Below the pieces are notes generated by a model, which was not told the origin of the DNA, ran no database searches, and worked only from the letters and a program-made list of their open reading frames with translations. Positions 11,495-24,360 of a stretch of DNA of 64,000 bases are shown here, piece by piece (position 1 is the first letter of the stretch; each line of letters begins with the position of its first letter). The position numbers and the translations under genes are program-made. This DNA is from Nematostella vectensis (taxonomy: Eukaryota; Cnidaria; Anthozoa; Actiniaria; Edwardsiidae), in contig NC_064041.1 in NCBI RefSeq assembly GCF_932526225.1, positions 250,001-314,000 of the forward strand. The letters run 5' to 3'.

Positions 11495-12350
11495 CCAATG
11501 ACGCCACCTTTGACGCCAACATGGACAACTTACATCTTTACACACCGAACACTGAACATTTTCAGCTGGACGAATCAGTCTTCCCGAACAATGACTCGTC
11601 CGAAACCAGAGACCAGACCGTGGATAGTTTTGAAATTAATAACAATGATTTTTCTTCACAAGAGAATGCACAAAGCGATCTAAATTTGGATAATAATGAT
11701 CGGTTCAGACCAGTACGTCGCACAATTTTTTCTGATGAGGTTATACAGGTCGACGACAGACCGCTTTGTGAATGTTTTCCACCCACAGAGGTGATGTTTA
11801 ATTTTAAAGAGGGAACAACTCCCCAAGTATCGGCTGAAGGCCACAGTATATGCGACGAAGCGTTTAACGACAATAATCAATCAATCCTAGATATGGATTT
11901 TGGAATGAATAACAGCATTCTACAGCAACCAATGAGTCTCAGTCTAGATAAGACTGACGACAATTTACCAGAAATCAATACGATTATTAGTACTTCAAAT
12001 TCCTATTTCGGCAACCAAAATAATGGCATGGATGTCATGGTCAGTGTTTCATTTCTTACAACGGATAATTTAATGCTTCACGGTCAAATCTTTGGTCACG
12101 ACCTTTTGGTAGACACTGGCGCCGTAATAAGATGCGTCAGCTCTCTACCTGGCAACGGCTAAACACAACAAACAATTCACAACTGCGCAACCCCAGTTCG
12201 GCAGCGCTACAGACTGTAGGCGGACACAGCTTAACAATACTAGGCATATTTACAGCAGATTTATCACTAGGCAACAGGGTATTCACCCTAGATTTATTGG
12301 TAATCAAGAACCTCACGATGCTATTTTGGGAAAAAAATTCTTAATGCAGC
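11495..12350 (+). pseudogene. Linker and aspartic protease of element 2
   Basis: ORF 11521-12162 is an acidic Asn/Asp-rich linker ending in a retroviral-type protease active site (LLVDTGAVIRCVSS, near 12105-12146). The rest of the protease domain continues in a second frame to about 12344, so the gene is frameshifted just after the catalytic Asp. Confidence 0.7.
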
Positions 12351-13039
12351 ATAACGCGCAAATAGACTTAGAGTCACATTCCCTGAAACTAAGTCCACCT
12401 TATTAATGGCCATTCAATGAATTCCCTTCATTAGAGTCACGCGTTACTAAACCTAAGACTGTTCACGCACACCAGATCTTTACCATTCCGCCATTATCAG
12501 AATCCATTATGCCTGTTCGCATTGCTCATTGCGCGTTCACAGCAGGACAACCCTTGCTTATTACACCGTCGCACAATCTGCAAACTAGGTATATATAATG
12601 ATAGGTGCACACGTGCTGTCCACTGCCAACAGCAAAGGTATTACACATATCAAACTAATCAATCCAGACTCGCAACCAGTTAACATACACGAGCACGCGA
12701 ATCTAGGGACGATTGAACCTGTTACAGACGTAGTAGCGTCACTCCCTACACAATCCACTTCACATACCAATCCGGCAACAACCACACCAGACATACCACC
12801 TGAAGAGGCACTAAAGCTCGAAGAGCTAAGTAATGCCGCTGATCTCACAACCAGTCAGTAGGCTCTCTTGCAGGACCTACTGATACAATATTATGATGCA
12901 TTTGCATTTACACCTAGGCTACAGTAGGCTACACCGACATAGTTCAGCACACAATCAATACAGGCGATGCCCGGCCTATTCGGCAACCACCATACCGCAC
13001 ATCTCCAGCAAATCGCGCAGAAATTTCGAGGCAGACAGA

Positions 13040-14260
13040 ACAAATGCTCGAACAAGGTATTATTAGCCCCAGCGTCTCACCTTGGGCAGCACCGGTGGTG
13101 CTCGCTCTGAAGAAGGACAATACTATGCGGTTTTGCGTAGATTATCGCAAACTAAACGCAGTAACGGTTCGAGACAACTACCCTTTACCGTTAATTACCG
13201 ATGTTCTTGACTCATTCTCGAATGCGAAACACCTGACAACTTTAGATCTCCGCAACGGCTATTGGCAAATCGCGGTAGCACCAGAATCTCGCGAGAAGAC
13301 AGCGTTCATCACTTATGAGGGTACTTATGAGTTTAATGTACTGCCATTCGGTCTCGTCGGGTCACCATCTTGCTTCTCCCGCCTTATGAGCCATGTCCTG
13401 AGGACTTAATTGGAAAAGATGCCTTGTATAGACGATATTATAATCTTCTGAACCACGTTTGAAGAACATCTGAAGGATTTAGAAGAGGTTTTCCAACGGC
13501 TAAGAAACGCCAATATCAAACTAAACCCTAAGAAATGCACGTTTGCGAAAAAGGGAATAGAGTATTTGGGCCATATTGTGTCGACTGAAGGAATTGAACC
13601 TAATCCAGCAAAGATCAAAGCTGTACAAGAATACCCTCGACCCAAAGGCCTCCGTGATGTTAGAAGTTTCCTAGGATTGGCGAACTACTACAGACGTTTT
13701 GTAAAGGACTTTGCTAAGATTGCGCGCCCACTCACCCGTTTAACAAGGAAAGACGTTCGTTTCAAATGGTCACACGATGCCCAAGCTGCTTTTTGACTCC
13801 TCAAACGCGCTCTAGTTTCCGCGCCCATATTAGCTTATCCAGATTTCAATCTGACCTTTCAGCTCTACACTGATGCTAGTGCTGAAGGTATCGGTCTGAC
13901 GTTAGGTCAAATTCAAAACGGCCGCGAGGTAGTAATAAGCTATGCAGGAAGAGATTTGTCACCAAGCGAACGCAATTTTTCAGCAAGCGAGCGCGAAGTG
14001 TTAGCGTTAGTCACAGGGATCCGGTACTTTAGCTGCTACCTTCACAACAAACGTTTCGAGGTCTATACAGATCATGCAGCGCTCAAGTACTTGATGAATA
14101 TCACGCACGATTCCACCGGAAGACTGGCACGTTGGTCTCTACTAGTGCAACAGTACGACTTCGAAATCAAGTACAGACCGGGCAAGAGTAACGTCAAGAC
14201 GACCATACGGTACATGCACGCTCGGAGCGGTAGACACGCCAGGACTACAGACCGATGACA
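13040..14260 (+). pseudogene. Reverse transcriptase and RNase H of element 2, broken
   Basis: RT blocks are clear: MRFCVDYRKLNAVTVRDNYP (about 13125-13184), LTTLDLRNGYWQIAV and FNVLPFGLVGSP. The frame shifts at about 13409; the IDD catalytic box at about 13424-13450 is followed by an in-frame stop. The thumb region resumes at 13566 (GHIVSTEGIEPNPAKI, YYRRFVKDFAKIARPLTRL) and is cut by a TGA at 13794. RNase H follows to 14258 (FEVYTDHAALKYLM, then FEIKYRPGKSNV). Confidence 0.88.
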
Positions 14261-14399
14261 TTAGGGACAAGCAAAGACGCGACGTCCAGTTGTTCCCTAT
14301 GATCGACTATCTAGAGAACGAGGTGTTACCAGAAGACGACAGACAAGCGCGAAGGATTCTACTGACAGCGCACACGTTCTACTTGTCGTAAGATGGCGT

Positions 14400-15643
14400 C
14401 CTGTACCACATCGACCAGCATAACCTTAAGACAGAGAAAGGTAGCTACTCTCAGATCGTTATCCCAGAATCACTTCGCTACGAGGTTTTGGTTAACATTC
14501 ATGACGATGTAACAGCAGGACACCTCGAGGTGCACAAAACCTATGACAAGCTCAAAGCACGCTACTTTTGGAAAGGCATGTTCCAAGATACAGAACACTG
14601 GATCAAGTCCTGCGTGGACTGCAATATGCGCAAGACGCCTAGGAATCGCCACAAAGTGCCACTTGTCCCCATCCCTGTTGATGGACCATTCGATCGCATT
14701 GCGATAGACGCAATGGGACCGTTCCCAGTAAGCGACAATGGCAACAGATACATTTTGGTGATTAGTGGCTACCCCACGAAGTGGCCAGAGGCTTTTGCAG
14801 TACCTCACATCACTGCCCCAGTAGTCGCGCGCATTCTTGTAGACCAGATAATTGCTAGACATTCCTGTCCTAATCAGCTCATGAGCGATAGAGGGAAACA
14901 TTTTCTCTCAGAGGTAGTTCAGGAAGTATGCAAGATTTTCAGTATACGCAAGGTTCAAACTACAGCTTATCACCCAGCGCTTCAATTCTTCACTAATTCA
15001 GTCTTTGTCAATGTACTTAGATGTCAAGCAAAAAGACTGGGACATTGTCATACCATCAGTGTTGTTTGCACATCGCACTTCCATTTCAGACAGCGAGGGG
15101 GATTCGCCATTTTATTTACTTTATGGTAGAAGCCCTAGACTACCTATTGACGTAAGTTTGCTACCGTGCAAAGAGGTTTCTACTTCCATTGCAGAACATC
15201 GTGCTCGCATCGTGCAAGGCGTGGAACTAAGTCAAAGAATCGCGCATTCGCTTATTCAGAAAGCACAACAGAAAATGAAAGCGCAATACGACAGGACTAG
15301 TAAACCAGTGACATTTACAGTAGGTCAACGTGTTTGGGTCTACACACCTAAAGCCAAGAAAGGCCTATCTCGTAAATTGCAAAACAAATGGTGGGGTCCC
15401 TATTGTATAACTCAACGCTTAAGCGATGTACATTTTCGTCTACGTACCACTACTAATCGACCTGCATCTGTTACGGTACACGCTAACAGAATGAAACCCT
15501 ACTATGACCCTGCAGATAGACCCACCCTTCCACCCCCAGACATTCCAGATGACACTCTACCTCTTCACCCGGATCTTCCATTAGAGGACGAGATTCCCTC
15601 AGAGGATAGCGCAAACAAAGCCGACCCAACCCCCTTTAGATAA
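14400..15643 (+). pseudogene. Integrase of element 2, frameshifted
   Basis: The HHCC domain is intact in 14488-15129 (HDDVTAGHLEVHKTYD, then CVDCNMRK). It is followed by the core blocks IAIDAMGPFPV and LMSDRGKHFLSE (the two Asp). Near 14970 the block that should hold the catalytic Glu is altered and the frame changes; the C-terminal part continues in 15005-15643, including FTVGQRVWVYTPKAKKGL. Confidence 0.85.
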
Positions 15644-15810
15644 CGTAGAGGTATTAAGTGCGGAAAAGCTACTTAAAAAGCGCACAAAAAATGGTCGGGT
15701 TGAATATTTAGTACTGTGGGCGGATTCACAGGATAAAACATGGGAACCCCAGGAAAATATTTTTGATCATCGTCTCATCGAAGAATTTGATCGAACTCAT
15801 CCCTCTTCCC
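15644..15810 (+). pseudogene. Chromodomain at the integrase C-terminus
   Basis: In a frame shifted by one from the preceding integrase, 15644-15800 reads a chromodomain: VEVLSAEKLLKKR, then VEYLVLWADSQDKTWEP, then the helix LIEEFDR. This places the element among chromoviruses, whose chromodomains direct integration to histone-marked chromatin. The frameshift at about 15640 breaks the fusion. Confidence 0.75.
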
Positions 15811-15843
15811 ACAGAGACACCGACCAGAACAGTTACTGCCATC

Positions 15844-18492
15844 ATGAGTATGGGAACCTGGGTTACCGTTCTCCTACTCTTTAACCTTGTGCACACTAAC
15901 GAACGCTCCTTGGATAACTCTGGCAAACCACTAACATTCTACCCTAGTTCTTTAATGCTGGGACATCATGTTAGACCCTTGGTCTTTTATAACGATACTC
16001 GCCTAATTCACCTATCCACCACAATGTACGACGTTACCGCTTACGAACCTTCCCTCATGGAAAATACTTGCCATAATTTCAAAACAGAATTTTTTAACGG
16101 TATCTTTAAAAACACTCGATCAATCCAGCAAACGGCACGTCGCCTCTTAAGCCCGGATATTCCAATTTGATTGAGTGCAATTAATTCTTATCACGCCTTT
16201 ATAAATACGATACTGGATTGGATTCCTCCATGGTTTGTCCGAGAGTTTTCCTAAAAAACATCGCTAAATGCAAATGGGTGAAAGCGAATTGTAACAGCCT
16301 TAGTGCTAATGAAAAAAGGTACTATGGTGTTTCACGACGACGCAAGCGCGAGAGTTTTCTTTGCCATGCCGGTTTCTTTGGTCTTTTTCGATCCCTACAC
16401 AAAGCCTTTGGTAGCAAATGCGATGGTAATCGGATAGAAAATCGAAAGAGTACCCTGACCGATATAAGTAAGGCTCTTAAGCTTTCATAGTCCAGACCTG
16501 GGACTTTCTTTGCGCTCGACTTTCTGGCTCGCGTGAAAGAGGGTCCAGTATTTATTGCATGCACATGCGCGAAAATACACCGCATACATGCGGTGTGGCC
16601 TGGTTGCTTAGTTTAAGATGGCTGCGAAAGAGACGAGCGAGGGTTTATTTCAGAAATAATACGCTGATTTTGGTCGTGGGTAAATACTTGATTGTCAATA
16701 TTTTCTGAGAACAGGACAGATGATAATTTGAGTCTGGAAAATATATCAATCAAAGAGCTTTTCCGTTTTCGTTATTTTCACGCGCGCGCTTTAGGCAATA
16801 GCGTCATTTCAAACGAGCACGCGCCTTTTTGGAATTTGATTTTCAATCACATTTTATCGCGTTTTTATAGAAAACAAATCCCGAGCAGTTCGCTGATACT
16901 CCTTCACATGTACAAAACATTCTTTTCAACTTAGCGATGATCGATTTTCGGAGCTCTGCCCTCGACAAGGTCTAGCGGGAATCGACCCTCTTTTATTTTA
17001 TTTAGGCACGTCCCTTATTGCGCGCGCTCGTATTTCAATTTTTGCCGTGAAGATCGCTGATTGGTACATGTTCGCGCATGCGCATGCAATAAATACTGGA
17101 CCCTCTTTAACGCGAGCCAGAATGTCGAGCGCAAAGAGAGTCCCAGGTCTGGACTAAAGCTTTTACAATCTATTACAAGGGCGGTAAACGGCAAGGTCGT
17201 TTACTTGATAAAAACGGAAGACAGTACCAAGTTAAACGAGTGACCGAGGACATGAAAATTGTCAAGGATACATTTGTCCGATGGCGGCTCACCTTTCGGG
17301 AGTTTGCTAAAAAGGACAATTGCAACAAAAACATGCAAATGGAGTTTTTATCAAAGTACGCCATGGAAATTAACACTGCATTCGCCACAATCCTGCGCTT
17401 GTCGGAAATTCGTGATACAGTCGCACAATTTTCTAGGCTAACCGGTAAAACATTTGTGGGATACGACTCACTTCCGCCCTATATCAATCGTCAAGTGGCG
17501 GACAGATTGGAAACGGATCCCTCCCTTATAGTTACAAAACAATTGTTGGATGAAGGCGTTCCACTTCTTATGGAACCTATGGTGGATTTTACGCTTTCGG
17601 ACGAAGGCAAAAAGCTCTCTGTATCCCAAAGCACGCTAGAAGCCACTATGCTTTTCACACTACCAATTGTTACTTCGGTACAACACATGTGTACTATAGA
17701 GAACCTTACCCCCTCAAAATTTAACGTATCCAACTTTTGTTTCACCGGCCCAGTTGTTCCACGTAATCTACTACTAATCACATGTAAAAACAATCAAATG
17801 CTGGTCACTGATGCCATTCTATCAAAGTGTATGACAAACAATGAGTTTGTTCTGTGCCCCACTAACCTTCTTAATGCCGTACAAAATCCAAATTGGTTGG
17901 GGTTCCCTTGGTCTCCATACTCTCACATGGCTTATCCACGACCTGAAGAAAATTCAAAACATCGGAGGACGTTACTTCTTGTCTGCAATATGTCTCTTGG
18001 AAGTCGGTAATGGACGATAAACAATTAGACCTTCACTTCCGTACGCTTATCATTCCGCCGGTCACCGTCAGGAACCACTCCATTCTTCGAGGGCTAGACG
18101 AGACGTACCGCGTGCTCAACCGACAATTAACGGCACAGATTGACAAAATCCACGGCGACATTGATGCCATCAGCGAGTTTGAGGTCAACACAATCAACGA
18201 GATTCTACTATACACTTCAGTGGCTGTCTCGCTGTTGAACCTCGTCCTTCTGATGGCATACGCTTGTTACCATCATGGTGTGTTCGAACGCCTGAAGCAT
18301 CAGTATCGCAAGCCCCTCAAGCGCCCACCACCTCCACACGAACCCCACTTTGAGTTGGTACCGCCAGAAAAGAAACCACGCTGCGAGTCAGAGGAGAACG
18401 ACGAGGATGAACACGACCTCGAGCAACCGTCCTTCGCTGACGACACAGAGCTTCCATATCCAACGGAACCTCTCAGAGAAACTTACGCTTGA
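15844..18492 (+). pseudogene. Envelope-like glycoprotein gene, interrupted
   Basis: It starts at ATG 15844 with a hydrophobic signal-peptide-like N-terminus (TWVTVLLLFNLVHT). Open segments follow in several frames: to 16168; 16218-16487, interrupted by the MITE at 16488-17156; from about 17157, with a frame change near 17240, to 18010; then 18010-18492. The last segment has one strong membrane-spanning helix (ILLYTSVAVSLLNLVLLMAY, about 18203-18262) and an acidic, proline-rich cytoplasmic tail. Position after integrase, signal peptide and single C-terminal anchor fit a retroviral-type Env. Cysteines and N-glycosylation sites are scattered through the ectoplasmic part. The envelope family was not identified. 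Confidence 0.65.
16488..17156. mobile_element. Complete MITE inserted in env
   Basis: Terminal inverted repeats of about 85-90 bp begin TAGTCCAGACCTGGGACT and end with its complement. The flanks AAGCTTTCA (16479-16487) and AAGCTTTTA (17157-17165) form a 9-bp target duplication with one mismatch. Long TIRs with a 9-bp duplication suggest a Mutator-like family. It has no transposase. The env frame is open on both sides of the insertion. Confidence 0.88.
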
Positions 18493-18691
18493 CCAGCCAC
18501 TTGAACACCACTCAAGATGATCCGGAGCCTCCATCGCTGTCGTCGCCACACACAAACTTTCCCCCTCCACATCACGCATTTCACATTTTTATTGCATATT
18601 TCATACTTCTGTATCGGTCTACATTGACACCCGATAGCCACTGCTATCGTGAGGTTTGCACTTGATTAGCTCTCTAATCGTGTCCCACAGA

Positions 18692-19084
18692 ATGCCACGA
18701 TCAACAAAAAGAACCTTCGAACGGCGACGGCGGTTGATGGCAACGAACTGTGTTTGCTGCACCCACACGGCGGAACAAACAATCAAGATGCCGTGTTGCA
18801 GCAAACATCTGCACGCGACGTGCCTCCGTCGCTCCATAGAAGCGATTCCGTCCATGCCGCCGCGCTGCCCGTACTGCATCGCTACCTTCATCGCAGTCGA
18901 TGATGCCGCAGTTCGGGAGAAAACCGCCCCGGCGATGATCGTGCGGTTTCCGGCGTCATGTCCGGCACCACCTCTCGCAGACCACCACTACCGCCAATTA
19001 CGGCTCCCTCCACCGAGGCTGCCCGTAGACTGCCAGGTCTGCGAGATGCGTCGTCGAAGAGACTTTGAGGAATGGAAAGCGTAA
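18692..19084 (+). CDS. RING-finger-like accessory protein of element 2
   Basis: A 130-codon ORF lies downstream of env. After a basic start (KRTFERRRR, a possible nuclear signal) it has paired cysteines (CVCC), then PCCSKHLHATCL, then RCPYC. This is the C/H spacing of a viral-type RING (CC-x4-H-x2-C before the last C-x2-C). RING domains usually act as E3 ubiquitin ligases by binding E2 enzymes. The C-terminal part is proline- and arginine-rich with a second CQVC pair. It sits inside the retroelement between env and the 3' LTR, so it is probably an acquired accessory gene. A longer frame reaches back to 18656 without an ATG. Activity is unknown. Confidence 0.6.
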   Translation: MPRSTKRTFERRRRLMATNCVCCTHTAEQTIKMPCCSKHLHATCLRRSIEAIPSMPPRCPYCIATFIAVDDAAVREKTAPAMIVRFPASCPAPPLADHHYRQLRLPPPRLPVDCQVCEMRRRRDFEEWKA

Positions 19085-19340
19085 GGCGAGCGCCATAACC
19101 GTATAGAGGAGCGGATAAGAACGGCGAATCCGCCTCTTTGCCTCTTCGAGCGGTTGGCGTTACGTTTTCCGGAGTCGTACCTGTAGCCGGAGAACATCGC
19201 CGTCATTCCGGAGGCAAGACCGACATCCGACGAAGAGTTGGATCGGTTGAACTTTCCAGATGACCCGGTGAGGTCTCCGCTGCCAGTCTCGCCGGATCCG
19301 AACGACTTCCCCCGACCCCGTACACCTCCATCCGGATAGA
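19085..19340 (+). pseudogene. Continuation of the accessory ORF, frameshifted
   Basis: Directly after the RING ORF stop, another frame stays open apart from one TAG near 19193. It encodes an Arg/Glu-rich stretch and then a Pro/Asp-rich tail (PLPVSPDPNDFPRPRTPP) to a stop at about 19338. This probably was the C-terminus of the accessory protein before a frameshift. Confidence 0.35.
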
Positions 19341-19851
19341 CTGAGTTCATGCGGCAAGATCGCATGAACTCAAACTAGGCAAAGGAACACTCTCTCGCTC
19401 CGTTCATTACGGCCTCCAAATTCAACTAAGCCAAAAAGGATTACTTCCTATTTACTTATTACTTCTGTTGCCCGGATACGAGATTCTTAAGCAACAATAT
19501 TCGTTTTCAGCTTGGCATATATTATCATGTTATAATGAATGCTTTAAATCACACTGTAAAATTCATTCTAGTTTTTTTTCAACAGAAAGTTATTTTCTAG
19601 TTCTCTTTGGTGTGAATATGGAGTTATTTAGCTTGCCGTAGCAGTAAAAAGAACTCACGCTTTATTATAATCTACATATTCAAATTGGGATATATTTACT
19701 TAAGGATTTTTTAAAACAAAAACAAAATATGTAAGCATTGATTTTCAAATTATCTTTTATCGAACATCCTCTCTAGTTTAGCATAAATCATATACATTAT
19801 ATATATCAAAGTTTCAAGCGGGGACGCTTGTCTTCAAAGGGGGAGGCCATG
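19341..19851. other. Non-coding segment before the 3' LTR
   Basis: AT-rich with no ORF support. A purine-rich block (AAAGGGGGAGG, about 19837-19847) just before the LTR fits a polypurine tract. Confidence 0.5.
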
Positions 19852-20707
19852 TTATGATAGATTATGTTAGAACGTAGTTAAAGAAAGTAAGAAGATATAC
19901 AAGTCAAGATGATTTTTCTAAGGATAAATCAAGGTTAAAAGTATTCTTGAAGCATTATTAGTTTTTAGCATAGGAGGATGTTCGTTTAATTATAAGGATG
20001 AGTGAGATAATGACCTTTGTGGGATCGCACCATGTTCCGGAACTCATCTGTCTTCTACTCTCCGTTGAATCAGTTAGTTAACGAGTCTTCTTTTGATACA
20101 GATCCTTTTGATGTCGGACGTTGACTGTCGGTATCATTAACACAGCACATAGGACCACCCACACTCAAGTAGGAGGTGCTTAGTTCTACTGTTTTTGGTA
20201 ATCTGATTACTTATGCTAATCCAAGTCACCCAACACCACACCTACACTACTTGAGCGACCACTTCTTTCCCCCTTACGTTTGGTAACTTACGATTACAAG
20301 TTAAATATTTGTTTCTCCAAAGTTACCTCTTTACTTTCCCTACCGACTCCCTTAGTTTCATGGCAAAGGACATTTGTTTTGTATCCTTAAATGATTTTCA
20401 AAGCTTTCCTTTGTTATTGCTGATTTTGCCGACAATCAATGATATCTGATGTAACTGATTGCATTGTCAAGTACAGTCCAATCACCGCACTCTGAACACG
20501 TGGTCAGTGCTTGTCAATCAAACCTACTACTTATTCTACTATAAATAAGACCAGATTGTAAACCTTCGTCACTCACTCTCGCCTATCTTAGTTGTACCAT
20601 TCTCGCCTATCTCGGTTGTACCACTCTCGCCTCATCTCAGTTGTACCACTGACTTATCAGAATAAAGGTACGATTCCGGTCAAGAAGAAGTCCTCCCGTC
20701 TAATCAT
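19852..20707 (+). repeat. 3' LTR of element 2
   Basis: It begins TGTTATGATAG, matching 9822. It contains a TATA-like TATAAATAAG (about 20541), three short repeats around TTGTACCA(C/T)TCTCGCC (20590-20650) and an AATAAA at about 20661. The minisatellite resumes directly after it, which sets the right edge within a few bases. Confidence 0.75.
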
Positions 20708-23700
20708 TACATAACGACACGCACAAACTGTGCACATAACGACACGCACACACTGTGCACATAACGACACGCACACACTGTACACATAACGACACGCACA
20801 CACTGTGCACATAACGACACGCACACACTGTGCACATAACGACACGCACACACTGTGCACATAACGACACGCACACACTGTGCACATAACGACACGCACA
20901 CACTATGATCTTAACGACACGCACACAGTGTGCACATAACGACACGCACACACTGTGCACATAACGACACGCACACACTGTGACCTAAACGACACGCACA
21001 CACTGTGCACATAACGACACGCACACACTGTGACCTAAACGACACCCACACACTGTGCACATAACGACACGCACACACTGTGCACATAACGACACGCATA
21101 CACTGTGCACATAACGACACGAACACACTGTGCACATAACGACACGCACACACTGTGAACTAAACGACACGCACACGCTGTGATCCTAACGACACGCATA
21201 CACTGTGCACATAATGACACGCATACACTGTGCACATAACGACACGCACACAATGGGTACATAACGACATGCATACACTATGTACATAACGACACGCACA
21301 CACTGTGCACATAACGACACGCACACACTGTGCACATAACGACACGCACACACTGTGCACATAACGACACGCACACACTGTGCACATAACGACACGCACA
21401 CACTATGATCTTAACGACACGCACACAGTGTGCACATAACGACACGCACACACTGTGCACATAACGACACGCACACACTGTGACCTAAACGACACGCACA
21501 CACTGTGCACATAACGACACGCACACACTGTGACCTAAACGACACCCACACACTGTGCACATAACGACACGCACACACTGTGCACATAACGACACGCATA
21601 CACTGTGCACATAACGACACGAACACACTGTGCACATAACGACACGCACACACTGTGAACTAAACGACACGCACACGCTGTGATCCTAACGACACGCATA
21701 CACTGTGCACATAATGACACGCATACACTGTGCACATAACGACACGCACACAATGGGTACATAACGACATGCATACACTATGTACATAACGACACGCACA
21801 CACTGTGTACATAACGACACGCATACACTGTGTACATAACGACACGCATACACTGGGATCTTAACGACACGCACACACTGTGCACATAACGACACGCACA
21901 CACTGTGCACATAACGGCACGCATACACTGTGCACATAACAACACGCATACACTGTGTACATAACGACACATATACACTCTGCACATAACGACACGCACA
22001 CACTGTGCACATAACGACACGCATACACTGTGCACATAACGACGCGCATATACTGTGCACATAACGACACGCACACACTGTGTACATAACGACACGCATA
22101 CACTGTGTACATAACGACACGCATACGCTGTGATCTTAACGACACGCACACTCTGTGCACATAACGACACGCATACACTGTGTACATAACGACACGCACA
22201 CACTGTGCACATAACGACACGCATACACTGTGTACATAACGACACGCATACGCTGTGCACATAACGACACGCACACACTGTGCACATAACGACACGCATA
22301 CACCGTGCACATAACGACACGCACACTGTGTACATAACGACACGCACACACTATGATCTTAACGACACGCACACCCTTTGCACATAACGACATGCACACA
22401 CTGTGCGCATAATGACACGCACACACTGTGATCTTAACGACACGCACACACTGTGCACATAACGACACGCACACACTGTGCACATAACGACACGCACACA
22501 CTGTGACCTAAACGACACGCACACACTGTGATCCTAACGACACGCATACACTGTCCACTCAATGACACGCATACACTGTGCACATAACGACACGCACACA
22601 ATGGGTACATAACGACATGCATACACTATGTACATAACGACACGCACACACTGTGTACATAACGACACGCATACACTGTGTACATAACGACACGCATACA
22701 CTGGGATCTTAACGACACGCACACACTGTGCACATAACTACACGCACACACTGTGCACATAACGGCACGCATACACTGTGCACATAACAACACGCATACA
22801 CTGTGTACATAACGACACATATACACTCTGCACATAACGACACGCACACACTGTGCACATAACGACACGCATACACTGTGCACATAACGACGCGCATATA
22901 CTGTGCACATAACGACACGCACACACTGTGTACATAACGACACGCATACACTGTGTACATAACGACACGCATACACTGTGATCTTAACGACACGCACACT
23001 CTGTGCACATAACGACACGCATACACTGTGTACATAACGACACGCACACACTGTGCACATAACGACACGCATACACTGTGTACATGACGACACGCATACG
23101 CTGTGCACATAACGACACGCACACACTGTGCACATAACGACACGCATACACCGTGCACATAACGACACGCACACTGTGTACATAACGACACGCACACACT
23201 ATGATCTTAACGACACGCACACCCTTTGCACATAACGACATGCACACACTGTGCGCATAATGACACGCACACACTGTGATCTTAACGACACGCACACACT
23301 GTGCACATAACGACACGCACACACTGTGCACATAACGACACGCACACACTGTGACCTAAACGACACGCACACACTGTGATCCTAACGACACGCATACACT
23401 GTCCACTCAATGACACGCATACACTGTGCACATAACGACACGCACACAATGGGTACATAACGACATGCATACACTATGTACATAACGACACGCACACACT
23501 GTGTACATAACGACACGCATACACTGTGTACATAACGACACGCATACACTGTGATCTTAACGACACGCACACACTGTGCACATAACGACACGCACACACT
23601 GTGCACATAACGACACGCATACACTGTGTACATAACGACACGCATACACTGTGCACATAACGACACGCACACACTGTGCACATAACGACACGCATACACT

Positions 23701-24340
23701 GTGTACATAACGACACGCATACACTGTGTACATAACGACACATGTACACTCTGCACATAACGACACGCACACACTGTGCACATAACGACACGCATACACT
23801 GTGCACATAACGACGCGCATATACTGTGCACATAACGACACGCACACACTGTGTACATAACGACACGCATACACTGTGTACATAACGACACGCATACACT
23901 GTGATCTTAACGACACGCACACTCTGTGCACATAACGACACGCATACACTGTGTATATAACGACACGCACACACTGTGCACATAACGACACGCATACACT
24001 GTGTACATAACGACACGCATACGCTGTGCACATAACGACACGCACACACTGTGCACATAACGACACGCATACACCGTGCACATAACGACACGCACACTGT
24101 GTACATAACGACACGCACACACTATGATCTTAACGACACGCACACCCTGTGCACATAACGACATGCACACACTGTGCACATAATGACACGCACACACTGT
24201 GATCTTAACGATACGCACACACTGTGCACATAACGACACGCACACACTGTGCACATAACGACACGCACACACTGTGACCTAAACGACACGCACACACTGT
24301 GCACATAACGACACGCACACACTGTGCACCTAAGTCTCAC
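20708..24340. repeat. 25-bp minisatellite array with higher-order repeats
   Basis: About 145 copies of a 25-bp unit containing CATAACGACACGCACAC. Variants replace GTGCACATAA with GTGATCTTAA, GTGACCTAAA or GTGTACATAA in fixed orders, giving higher-order repeats: about 500 bp (20911-21153 recurs at 21411-21653), about 848 bp (22136-22501 recurs at 22984-23349) and about 923 bp (again at 23907-24272). The minus strand has no stop codon for long distances in any frame. The right end lies about 20 nt inside an intron of the minus-strand PA14 gene. Confidence 0.95.
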
Positions 24341-24360
24341 TGTAAAAAAAATCCGAATAC

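Larger units (their letters stand above)
9822..20707 (+). mobile_element. Large Gypsy/chromovirus LTR element with env-like gene, degenerate
   Basis: A 5' repeat starting TGTTATGATAG (9822) recurs at 19852. Between them are gag with a zinc knuckle, protease, RT, RNase H, integrase with a chromodomain, an envelope-like gene with signal peptide and membrane anchor, and a RING-finger ORF. The element is embedded in the 25-bp minisatellite, which gives its outer limits. The left LTR is truncated: similarity to the right copy stops at about 10371 and gag-like sequence follows at once, so a deletion removed the rest of the LTR and the primer site. Many stops and frameshifts, plus an inserted MITE, show that it is dead. 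A target duplication could not be defined. Confidence 0.85.

Noticed and set aside
20657-24118. Many minus-strand ORFs of Cys/Val/Arg-rich repeats as genes
   Set aside because: They are the same satellite read in three frames; openness follows from the unit sequence, with no start context or signal.
20708-24340. CRISPR-like spaced repeats
   Set aside because: Units are contiguous 25-bp tandem copies without unique spacers, and the context is animal. It is a minisatellite.
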